DNA of 64,000 nt from contig JALDNG010000020.1 of assembly GCA_024349245.1 (NCBI GenBank), positions 7,200,001 through 7,264,000 of the forward strand, given 5' to 3'. Positions 24,499-36,800 of this stretch are shown in pieces (the stretch's first letter is position 1; each line of letters starts with the position of its first letter). A program made the position numbers and the translations under genes. The notes beneath the pieces were generated by a model. It ran no database searches and had not been told where the DNA came from. It was given only the letters and a program-made list of their open reading frames with translations. The stretch is from Neodontobutis hainanensis. Its lineage: Eukaryota > Chordata > Actinopteri > Gobiiformes > Odontobutidae.

Positions 24499-27400
24499 GT
24501 AAGCCTCTCAAACACATTTGTGTACAATTAAATAAAATGTGGGGACGAGTGAAAGAAAGTGTTACCTATCACTGGGTCCTAATGTCTTCCAACGGCTGCA
24601 GAATACGTATTTGACTATTAAAGGGAAGTTACTCAGGCAGCAGGCAGATGGCGATATGTGCGAACTGTGCAGAGCGGCAGGGTCCAAGTTTTCCAATATC
24701 TCATTAAAATGACTCTGAACTGCACAGTCCTTTTGAATTACAATTGGAATCGATGTTTTTACTCCTCTCTTACATCTTGTTGGAACTCTGGACTATTTAG
24801 TGTTACAATTTAATATCAGTTTTAGTTTGCAAAGCCACATTTCCTCATGACTGGGTGATATATGATAGGATACACAGACAAAAGTGGAGCGTGTCAGAAC
24901 TGGTGGATGTGATCTGGGCGGGTGATGATGCTTGTCACAGATAATTTAACATTGATCATCCTGACATTAAAGACTCACAAATGAAGGCCAGATTTTTCAG
25001 GCCATGTTTGGTAAGCGTTTGGATATAATTTCTATTGACAGCTTTCTAATTGGGAAAGGAAAACAACTAGAAGCAAGCAGTGTGTCTGCTGGTGCTCACG
25101 CCTGTCAGTATGTGAGTCCATTAGGCACTGGGCTTTAAGACTTAGCTTAACTGGATTGTTTACATCTCAGACTAGTAAAATCTGTCTGGCGCCCCTATTT
25201 TAAGAAAGAAATGGACGAGGGTCAAGTATGGTCAAAGAAGTTTTCCCCTTTCCGTCCAAAACCACAGCATATATTTGGATTCATCAAGAAAGTGTGGGTG
25301 TTGGTTTGTCAGAACCTTAACGGTCTTATAAAAGTATTACACAGAGGCTCTTTTGGCATCATTTGTGTAAGACTGATTGAATACTTTGATCAAAAGCTTT
25401 CTCTGATTTACATTGAGATGATCCCTTTGCTTGTGGAGAAGCTCAGGATTAGTTCATTCACTTGGGATTCCGGTTGGAAAGCGTTTGAAGCTGTTCACTG
25501 AAGGGAGTGGAAAATGTCTCGAAATTGCACTTAAAGAAGATTGTAATGTCGAATATAGTAGTGAAGCTACAAAAGAATACCTAATGAGACACTGAACAAA
25601 TAAACTTTGTGGCTGCACCTTCTGTTATTTATTCAGCAGGTATAATTTAAACCTTTGGACACAGTTATAAAAGGAAGCACTGAGAAACATTTTAAGTCAG
25701 CTGTAGTTTGGATCTTCTCCCATTCACATGTAAAAACAAGAATTTGGTCTTTCACCCTGAGGTTAAAGGGCGTTACCTTAAAAGCCCACTGTCAATTGAA
25801 GGCTTAATTGATATACAACACACTCCAGACTCTACCATTATTACTAACACAAAAAAAAAAAGAAAAAAAGGACTGGCCCTAACAAATGCAAGAAGCTGTA
25901 AACCCCTGCAGTTATCCATCAGGGAAAGCATTTGTACGTGTCATGGTAATAACACACGAGGGCCAAACACTCAGAAATATTCCTGGTCTTTTCAAAACAG
26001 ATTATCAAATAATGTGAACAATAAGAATAATGGATGTGTGAACAATAATAGCAGCTCTGTTTCCTATTCTATTTGAGCCCGGTCTCTTCTGTATTCCAGA
26101 TTGAGACCTAATTGAGTGTGAATTGAGTTAGCAACCAGGTGCTCATTTATGGCTTGGCTCCATGCTCAGGTCCTGTTGCTGTATGAGCCCATACAGACAT
26201 CAGCCATGGTGTTGGAATAAGCAGATTTTACAGCTGTAATTCCTCATTTTAGTTGGATTAAACATTATGAGAAAAGAACAGTGAACGTTCAGTTATTCCG
26301 GCTGCACATTTGTAAAGCTGTGAAGTCTAAATGATCTGTAATAACTTGGCTGCAAGCAAACATAAATCAGTTTACTGGAGACCCCCTGCTGGGTTCTGTC
26401 AGTAATTTGGTTCAATCTTTCATATGACTTGCTACTAAGCCTTTTTACTTGGATCACAACAATGGCATCAATTTGTGTCACTGCCCTGTACTGGTTATGA
26501 TTTGATTATTGCCTCATTTGAGACTTAATGCACTTGCTTGATGTTTTTGTTTGATTGACAGATTATTGGATGAATTCTTTTGGGTTAATTATGAGGGTAA
26601 GTGTTGGGTTTGATGAGTGGTGCTGATGCAGACACTACATTGTTGTTCAGACTATAACTATTAGAAGCCCACTGAAGTCTGTGTATGAAATGTCACATGC
26701 CTCACTCGGGTTGATTGATGCATTTGACAGGCAGGAGGTGACAGGACAAACACTTGTACACACACTCATACATGTTCTGAAATAAATGGAAATTTGATGA
26801 TGAGCGCTCAAACAGGCTACAATTCCCAGATGGGTCATTGCCTAATGCTGCTGTCTGTCTGAAACATTGTAATTAGCATTTTGACTTTGTGATTTTTTTT
26901 TTTTGTCTTTTGAAGAAAATGATAATTGCTAGTCCTTGGCATTTTGCATTTCATTTGGCTGACAGTTGTGATATGGCAAAATGGAGAATGTCACGATGGG
27001 ATTGTGGGGCCTTCATGGCTACAGAGCAAATGCAAATTGCTCTGATCCTCATTCCTTTGGGGAGTCTCCCTTTGGTCCCTGCTGAGGTGATGGATGGGGG
27101 GAGCGATCCCTGTGTGTTGGAGGAGTATAGCTAGAGGCGAGCTGACAGGAGATTAGGCTTTACTTTTGCCATACCAACTAATGGAGGCATTTGACCATTC
27201 AAACTTCATCTTTTAAGTTATTAGCTAATTGTGGTTGTGCTGTCAACTCTTAGAAAACCCTACCCCGTCAAACTATTTTTGTAAAGCAGAGATTCTGTTT
27301 TGAGTCTGCTACAAGACTCTAAATGAAGTGGCCCTTAATATGCTTTTGGAGCAGCATACTGGGAGATGGTATTTAAAAGGTAATTTTAAGAAAAAGATTT

Positions 27401-27553
27401 GAGTTTAAAGAAGTTAATAGGCATATTTTGCAGACAGTGTCACTGGCCTCTGGAAAAGGGCTGCATATCTTAGTTGAATAAAGCACTAAGCCTACAAAAA
27501 TGGAAAGGTTAGGACAAACTATGTAAAAAAGCTAACCTAAATCAAATCTATAT
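24499..27553 (+). other. Start of a very long first intron
   Basis: It begins with the GTAAGC donor. No acceptor-exon-donor unit with convincing coding character was recognised. Open frames at 25211-25501 (96 codons) and 25708-26076 (122 codons) have no known domain; the second contains a lysine run from an A-rich tract. Both are treated as chance frames. Confidence 0.5.
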
Positions 27554-27838
27554 GGGGTGCAGTGGCTCAGGTGGTAGAGCAGTCGACCTATTACCGGGAG
27601 GTTCAATTCCCGCTCTAGCCAGTTTATACTGCCGTTGTGTCCTTGGGCAGCACACTTCACCCACCTTGCCTCCAGTGTCTGTGGCTCTGGTGTATGAATG
27701 TGTAAGAATGTTTGGAGGTCGGAGAGTCTGTAGGCGCAAAATTTCTGCCTCCACCTCCAGTGTGTGACTGTGGAGTGACTGAAGAATGGACTCTGCTAAG
27801 CACTTTGAGATCCTTTTAAAAGTGCTATGACCTGACCC
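27554..27838 (+). mobile_element. tRNA-derived SINE
   Basis: The head has RNA polymerase III promoter boxes: box A TGGCTCAGGTGG (27563-27574) and box B GGTTCAATTCC (27600-27610), spaced as in tRNA genes. A body with CTTGGGCAGCACACTTCACC and GGACTCTGCTAAGCACTTTG follows, and a 3' tail ending AAAAGTGCTATGACC, resembling the LINE-like tail of common fish SINEs. It does not fold as a functional tRNA. The borders are approximate and no target-site duplication was confirmed. Confidence 0.8.
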
Positions 27839-30800
27839 CTTCACCGCATATCTCCTTGATGATGGCACAGTTTGCATGTATGCCCTTGTGGCAAAGCTGA
27901 GTTATGTCCGGCTGTTCAGACAGTCAGATATCCCTGGTAACGTTTGTCCTAGACACTGGCTTCTTAGATTACTGGACAGCAGCATTTGTCAGAACATGTA
28001 GTTCAGCAGAACATACAGAGATATTATTCTGATTCTGCAATTTCTATGTATTTTAATCCATAGTTGCTCTCAAGTGTCACCTTTTGCTCCTTTGGCTCAC
28101 TCACAACACAGTCACAGTTATAGAGTATCAGGATGGAAAACACGTTTATCAGCAGGCAGCAATTTTATGCTCTCAATCCTTGAAATTTTCTCTGTTTCAA
28201 GTCAAATGGCAGAATCAGCAAAGTAAGGAAAACTTAAATCAATAAAAGGGATCAAATCATGCCCTAAGCTTTTCTGATTTGGTATTACTGTGTCAGGTCT
28301 TTTTTTTCTCTTTAGCCCACACTTGTCATCTGGATTAAATGGTTAACTTCCCACTCTGTTCCCGAGAGAGGCATTGATTGACTACACTCGTGCCTTATTT
28401 TACTTGCCATTTGTCTGAGGGATGTTTCAGCATGGGAAACAGTCTCATGATGGTTTTTGAGGGAAAAAAAAGAAAAGAGAAAGGTAAATCTTCTCAAATG
28501 TTATAGGGATTTGGACAATCTGCTCTCTTATGTGACAATATCTTGCCTTGCCAATAACTTGGAAAGAGTTTCTTCCTGTCACACTGTTCTTCCCTTAGAG
28601 CTTAGTTACTATAGTTACAATGTGCATCGGTCATTTTAGTAACAACAAATCAGATGTATTTATAACAGGAACTTCTTCCCTCTTTTCCAAAAAACTCTAA
28701 AGCTACGCATCATCTGAATGTTTTAATAGAGTCCACAAGAATTTTCCAATTTAACAAAGAAACCATATGGGACTGTGTTTAATTATTCATTGTGTCTGGC
28801 TTTTCTACTGGGGCCTTATTCACAAGCTTATTCGGGATTGTGAGAGTGGATAATTCTGGGTCTTTTCACTAAAGCTGTATGCCTTTAAAAGCAGATCTGA
28901 TCAGTGTGGCTCCCACCTCCATGTGAGTGCCTTAACAAGTCAATTTACACCAGGCAACTGGGCTGATGTGCCTTCATTAAGGAGCAAAGGAGCGCTGATA
29001 ACCAGTCAGCCGTCAACCTGCGGACTCTCAGAATAAAGGGAAATGGTATAATAGTATAATGTTCAATCTTGTTCCAAACTTTAATGTTGCAAGTTATTAA
29101 AATAATTGACAATCTACTAAATCAGTGAACGAAGTCTGGCTGCCCTCAGAGGTCAAGACTTGGCTGTCTTGACATGGATCTTAAACAACTAAACATCGGT
29201 TGAAGCATTTGGTGAAGACTAACTGACAACACAATTAGTGAGTTTACCACCATGCCAAGAGCAAATTCATGACCTCACACTGTTCAGGTCATGAAGCATT
29301 CACTTTTTGCTCAAACTGTTTACACTTAAAACATCCACTGTGTCCTCAAATAATATTTCTATCAATCCTGTCAAAAGCAGTTAACCCAGACTGATGGCAC
29401 AAGGCATTACAGTTAAAAAAAAGTTACTGGTAATATTCTAAATTGAAAGGTAAAAGTCAAACGCCCTTCAATGTGAAACACTCTTCATTGTGACTTATTT
29501 TTAATTTATGAAGTATTTATGAAGCTCTTTTTTTTCTCTTTTCAACACTTTCTCTCTTCACATTGATTGGAATGTGACCCCCTTCCTGTCTCTCCTCCCC
29601 TGTACTCCTGTGCCATCGCTTCACCCTGCCTTTGAGGCCACTGCGTGCTGAAAGTCGCTTGATACAAAAGGGGGCTTGTTTCATGAAATGTTTCCCTTTT
29701 TAATGAGTGATGGTGTTCGCTCATTTAATATTCTGCAGTGATATCTCTCCGGGAGCTGACTCTGCTTCAAAGCAGCAGCGTGCTTGTAAATGAGAGTGCG
29801 TGTCAAAAGGGGGGCAGCAATGGTGGTGGTAAAATCACAAAACACAGGTTTATTTATTCTCTCTGACATATAGTTAAGCTCCCATGTGCTGCAGCGCTGT
29901 GAAAGCTTCTTAGAGTCGTTGTCCTGCAGACACACCACAAAATGATAAGTGATAACAAGTCAGCTCTGTCTTTCGTTCATGCTCACACCGCAATGCTATC
30001 ATTTTTAAAGGTAATTGCTCAATTCACAAGGATTTATTCTGCTTATATGTGAGTATTTATTTCTCCACTCCACTGGCGCCACAGCTAACGTGATCGGTTC
30101 CCAATATGCATCATTATGGAGAGATTGAGGTCAACAAGAGTGGAAAATACATATATTTTACCTGTTTCTAGTGCACACTGTTTAACTCAAATGCACCAGA
30201 GATAAGGATCAACAGAGAGATGCCCTGCAGTTTTGCATTGATCCTTCCATTTTGTTAGCAGGGGCTATGCCAAGTCAACTAATGTAGTCTGCTATTGATT
30301 GTCTCGATTCAAGCCTGGATGGATCCCACCATGTAGTTGCACTGTTTCCAGAAATTCAGGTGTGACACATGCCTTGTATTATTCCTCTACATTTTTTGTC
30401 TTTTACCGTAAAACCAAGTATGACCCAAAATAGGTATCAAGAAGTGTGAAAAAAAGGAACACGGGTATGGGGTGAGTAATCTCTACCTCTTGGAGAGGAG
30501 AAAGGCGTTATGTTTATCCCTTTATCTCGAGCTGTAACACACTGAGCCTGCGTCAGCACTGCACCTACTTAAACTATTGACTTGTTTCTATAAAAGGAAC
30601 CATAGCCTATTGCTAAAGTACATTTACCTCTGTGAGTGCAACAGTATTCCACATCTCTTATTGAAAATCTCCTAACTAGATGTGACTTGTGTCGTATCCA
30701 GATAAGAGTATTTGAGAAATGCAATCACCTCACAACAATGCATCCCATATCAAGATGCGTATTGATTTCTTCCTGTACTGTGGAACATGCGTCCTTAGAC

Positions 30801-33800
30801 AGTTTCCAAGTTAGATGTAATATTTGTGTTGCATGTTGTTTGAAACATTATTTGCAAACAAAATTTTTCTCATTTGTGTCAGACTTTTTTTTTTTATATA
30901 TATATAATGTATGCCCATGTGATGAAGGTACAAGTTTTCCTGTTTTATATCAGCAAAAAAGTAAATATACATGTTAAGCAACCAAGTTTTAGAAAAGTTT
31001 GCTTCAAACAGTTTAGCTTTGGGTTAAAAAAACAAAAGGCTCTTTGTAAAGGTTAAGGAAAGATCAAGGTCTAAATCCCACTGCTGTTGGGGGTTGACAT
31101 TTTGTCTGGGTTATAATTTATAATAGTATAGCCCTAAAGGTAGTGATTTTAGATGCAAAGTTGAATGTGAATATGCCTGCGGTGCCCCCATCCCCTCACT
31201 TTCAGCATGCTTCTTGACGAGTCTTTCAGCTTGACAACTTTGGGAGCTCCCATTTGGCAACATATCTTTGCTTGGCTTTGGCTTTGCCAATGGAATTACC
31301 CAGTTAGGTATCGGAAGAAGACTTGGATGTTAGTGAAGGGACCATGTGGGTCCATTTTGTCTTTCTCAGCAAGTGTCAATTGAGCCATAAAGATGCCAAA
31401 TGTCAGACTAAGCCAGAAAAGCAGAAGGCTTGAGGTCAAGGGTTTATCCTCCTGCTCCCACGTACCCAGCACACATATTTACATGAGGGTAAGTTATGCA
31501 GAAATAAGTGGCTACGCATCGCCCCCACACTGACCCTGCTCCCACAAACCACAGCGCTTCACACAGCCCGTGAACAGAGCATCTCTGCGGCTTCACCACT
31601 GCATACAAGTTTATTCTCACATTTCAGTTCACTAACAGCCCAGTAAATATTTATTTCACTTGAACGCAGCCTATTGCACTTGTTCCTGTCACTGTGTATT
31701 GTTTGTCACTATTATTAACCGGACTAAAGGAACAACAGTGAAGAAGTATTAATAAAGCAGCTAGACTTAAAATCAGAAATTTGTGCCATAGACACTTTAT
31801 CTTCAATGGAGTCTGATAAGTATTCAGTGTTAAGCTATTCTAAATAGTTTTTGACCAAGTTGTTGTTAATGCTGAAATATAAATTTATTATATTTATAAA
31901 AGAGCAAAAAGGCAGACGCAGGAGTGACATAATGTCATCATTTCCTGTTTTTGGCTTCAATGGGAAAAAAATCAGAAAAGGGTTTTTACAGTAAAATAGA
32001 TTACTGAATAGTATAACTGTATGTCCCTGCCTACTCTTGAGTTAAAAGGCTGCACAGAGTGTCTTTTGGATTATTTTCCAAGCCACAGAAATCAACAGTT
32101 GATGTAAAAGGGAGATGAAGAAATAGAGTATTAGTATTACATGTTGTAGGCTCTGTGGGGGTGTGCAGAGGGTCATGTCATCTCTGAATGAGCCTATATG
32201 ATTCAAGGGTGAATTGAGTCTAAACCTGCAGTGAAGTTTTCTTTCTCTTTAGAGAACTTCTCTTTTGTCATACAAAGACAAGTTCATTCAGGTTTTTCCA
32301 GCTCATTAGGTGTTTTCACTCAATGCAGGAAGCCATTTAACTCGTTTCAAAAGTCAATTCTTTATTAATGCTTTGTTTAAACAATTGCATTTGAAAAATA
32401 CCAAAATCTGTAAAATTAAATTAAATCATGCACTCAAGCTCATATAGTCTGCTACATTAGTTAATTATTATTAATTTGAATAGTGAGTGATGAGATTTTC
32501 TCTAATACTTTTCAAAGCAGTGTATAATAATGTGATGAAAGTCATGAGAAGATGAAACTGATTGGATTTGGCCCACATTACTGAGGATGAATTTGCTTCC
32601 TGCTGTTTAGAAATTTCAGTTCTGTGAAACCTGCCAGAGTGAGTGGCCCTCCATTGTTCCAGTCTGAGTAATTCAAACAACAGGAGGCTGATTCAATATG
32701 CCCTTCTATGGGATTTGAAGGGTTAAGCCTATTGATTGGAATAAGGGATTTCTACTATCCTCACATCCGACTACCCTCACATTCCTCAATGTACGACTTG
32801 GAATGACAGTTTATTATGTAGAGCATGTACTTTCCCATTTGCGTTTCCTTTTTATGCTTAAATACTGATGCTTCCTGACTGGCATGGGCTGGGTATTTGT
32901 TTTTACTGAGGGAGATCCGGGAACAAGTGAAGTGAGGCGTGAATTTGTTGTTGGATGTGCGCATGCAGATGTATATGAGCAGGCCCGAGGCACAGACAGC
33001 TAGCTAGCTTCACGTTGCGGGGCCTGTGCTCCATACAACAACTCCCCCCTCCTGATCCTGACCCACTTTCTTTTCCCCGCTTGCCGCTCACTCTTTAATT
33101 GCCGCTCGGCACACTGAGGCCATCTGCTCAACTGAGGCCCGTTGCCACGGAGATGCTGGGAGGCTTTTCGGATTTGCTGTGGACTGACCAACAGGGAAAT
33201 GGAGGTCAGGGAAGGGGGGTAGGGTTGGACGTGGGGGAGCACAAGTCTGTCATGGGACACTCATTTGACAGTGCAGTCCTACACCTGGATGACACATCAG
33301 ACTCTCAAGTTACAACATCTTAATTTTATTAAAAAATAAAATGAAAAAACTAAAACAGAGTGGCTAATGTCCGTCTTATAATGTATAGTAAACAAGCAAG
33401 CTAAACAAATTGAACTGAATTTTAACAAATAAAGGAATGTTTTTCCAGAACCTTTGGATCTAAACTCAAAAGCTCTGCCCTCTTAGTTATTTTTTTTTTT
33501 TCAGTCCTTTCAGAAAAATTCACACTTTTTTGGGATATATAGGGTAGATGTCTAGTTTCCATTGTATTATTTATATTTAAAAAAATACCTCTAATTAATA
33601 TGAATAATCATATTTTAATATTTTTAAGAATGTTTCAGGTCTGTCCTTGGCATTCTACAAAACCACTTTGAACATGCATAACCATTTAAAAATATTGATA
33701 CGAAGCTCAAATTGAAACAAATAGACTAGCACGTATCATTGAAAAAAGTACTTATCATAACCAGAAATGACCCATAAGACAATGGGGCCGTTGTGAGTGT

Positions 33801-36800
33801 AACCACTGATGTGCTTCTCCAGTTACAATATATTTAGTGTCAGTCACATCTGCCTCCTGCTATCACACTAAACTCTATTCCTTTATCCTCCAAAGTGTCT
33901 TTGTATATTTTGCTGCTCATGCTTATTTCCTTTCCAATGACACGCCTCAGTGCAGAAGCAGTTGTGCTGTGTTCCCAATTAACACTCGGGCGGATTTCAG
34001 TGGTCTGCACCGCTAAGTCACTTCTGACTTCCCAGCTGCACTCACGTCAGGCTTCCTTGTGTGTTATTTAAATATTCCATCGCTGCACTTAAATATAAAT
34101 TGCCCAACTACTTTAGTGTGCCATTTTATTTCAGACCTATGTTTTGGTTTAATAGGTCTAATGGACTCTTATTATTGACCTCTGGCGTGTACTGTGAATG
34201 TGCACACAATTTATATTCACTTCTTCCTCAAAGGTCAATATTGGAGATGTCATTTCTGAAGTGCCATTTATAGGTCAATACCTCATTAGTAATCTGCTGA
34301 AGTTTGAATCTGATGCAGCTGCCACCTTGTCTGTGTCACTGAGCAGCAACCATTTCAAATATCATGAGCCACATGATTCAATATTGTGTCAGTGGTTTTA
34401 ATGCTGACACATCTTTTGATCACTGCACAACATTATATTGCATTGTATTGCACAAGTCATGTATTCCTTTGCGTCTAGAACACATCCTGGTCCATTATTA
34501 GAACTGCCTGGGAGACCTTGGCAGCAGAAAAAAAAGCTTAAACACAGATTACACTTAGCCATTAAATGGACCAGTCTGCATTTGTTTCCTGAATTGTTTT
34601 ATGGCATCTTTTCACTCTGTTGCAATTTGTCTGTCTGCTGTCTTTTAATGATTATGGAAACAATCTGTACTTACTTTATTTTTACCACAAGTGCCATTGC
34701 CACAAGCAATTGACATCCACACTGTAACTTTATGCAGGACTATATTGCAGTGTCATCTTTTCCAATGTCATGCGTCTGTATGTGCTTTAACTGTCTTGTG
34801 CCTGTAGTGATGCTGCCGGCAACTGGAGAAGCTGCTGTCCTGTATTGTGCAGACAAGCTAAGGGCTATGACGACAGAGGCAAGTGCAGCTCTATTTGCTG
34901 AAATCTTCCGACAATGTGGCGCATGAGTTACTTCATGTCTCTGTGAGGTTACTTAACAAGACTCGACCTCCTACGAAGGCTGTCAGAATCTGCCAACTGT
35001 GATGCCGTCAGCATCTGCATAGATGCCTCAGACAGCTTATTTTGCTCTTCCATCACCCTCCAATGACAGAGTAACACGGGAGGCTGTGACAGTGAAAAAG
35101 GTAGCTCTGTCATTTTAAACTCCAGTGAGCACTTGATCTCCGAGCTGCCCAAATGTACAGCCAAAGTTAACAAGACAATGTACCCATCCCTGTAATTGGA
35201 CAGAGCTCTTTTCAGCTTTGTGGAAGGATAGAAAGAGCGTCTGTCAGAAAGCTTTCTAGTCAAGGTCAAGATGAGGAGCTGGGCATGAATTTGGCCTTTG
35301 TCCTATCAAGGCTTTCCCCTCTGCTGCTGTGAGGTGGGACGTTAGCCACTGCACACTGTGGCAATCTCACTAGATTATGAACAATCAGTGCATATATGCT
35401 ATGTGATGAAAGGGTAATCAAGTTAAGTACAATCTGACTAACATATAGTCCAGTTAATATCCCGGTGCAGGGACGCAACAGAATGGTTTGTTCATAGGAT
35501 TTATTTTAGCTTAAAAAAAAAAAACGAATCAAAATCCTTACAGTGAAGTTGTACTCCTTTCTAATACTTTAAGAACCGTAGGGCTTCTGAGCAAGTTTGT
35601 TGATAAAAGTTAGCTGGTTCAATTAAAGATTAGGTCATGACTGAGGACTGTGCATAGACCCAGTTAGCTCAGGTCATTTTTTGACATTTGTTATTGTGCC
35701 ATGCATGTGATTATATAGAGGCCACACTAAAGAAGGATGCTAATTACACCTCCTCAAGTGCTGTAGTAACTCGACAGAACGTTCTGTTTTGTTAAACTAG
35801 GGACCTCTGCCTTTCTCTGTCTTTGTGTGGACCAAGCTATTTTTTTATCACACAAGCCTGGAGTACTTTCTACAGCCAGTCTGTTTATGGTCAAAAGCCC
35901 ACACTAAAGACACTTCCATTCTCTTTTTATGGACAACAGCAGAAAGAGAGCTTCTTCTCTATTCAAGAGAAAGCATTCTAGTCCACCACTCAACTCTGTA
36001 TTTATGTATTTACCCTCCTAAAGCCATTTTAGTCTTCAAAATCCCTTGAGAGGAAAATGCATTAAGCCACTCACTGTATTTACTTGTGTTGGATTGATGC
36101 TGATGTGTGAGGGCAGGCCAGTGGATGGGAGAATGGTAAATTGATCATCGGTGAATGAGCGTCAGGGGAATCTTGACTTTCACAACTGCCTTTCACACAT
36201 TGAGCTAGAAGAACCCATCAAGCAGAAAGTCAGTGCCATCTGAGAATACAGCTACTTACAGCATAGATTAAGACGTGGTGTTTGCTCAGGCATGCGTACT
36301 TCAGCACCATGCTTTATTTGATTGTGAGAGGTAATTGACTAACACTACATGTTTGTACACACTCTAGGTTATTATAGCTGGTGATCAAGCCAAACAGACA
36401 AACTGTGGAATGAACCCTGGGGCTTTTCTTTCTATTTTTGTTGCACAAAGAAAAAACAAAGAAACACAAGGTAAAGAATGTAGTTTAAAAAGTTTTTATT
36501 TCTAGTAAAACAACAAAGCTTGCTTGAAATTACAAGATATCCGAATATCCTAAAAAGTACAAAAAAAACAAATTCTTGCTTCTTTTCTGAAGTTTGTTTT
36601 TCTTTAAATGGAAGGCTGTTTCAATAAGACATACCTAGAAAAAAAACATTTACCTACAGCTGACTGGGAAGATGGCCAAAGTCACATTGTCTTCAAAGCA
36701 AATTGTTGGACTGCTAGAGGAGTAAAGGCAAAAAGAGCGGCTGAAGTGGTGAGTGGTAGCAGCTTGTGCACACAGCTGCACAGTATCATATGTTTAAAGT

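Noticed and set aside
25211..25501. 96-codon ATG frame in the presumed first intron
   Set aside because: No known domain and no splice-site pair around it; treated as a chance frame.
25708..26076. 122-codon + frame in the presumed first intron
   Set aside because: It contains a lysine run from an A-rich tract and poly-Asn/Ser stretches, and no recognisable family.
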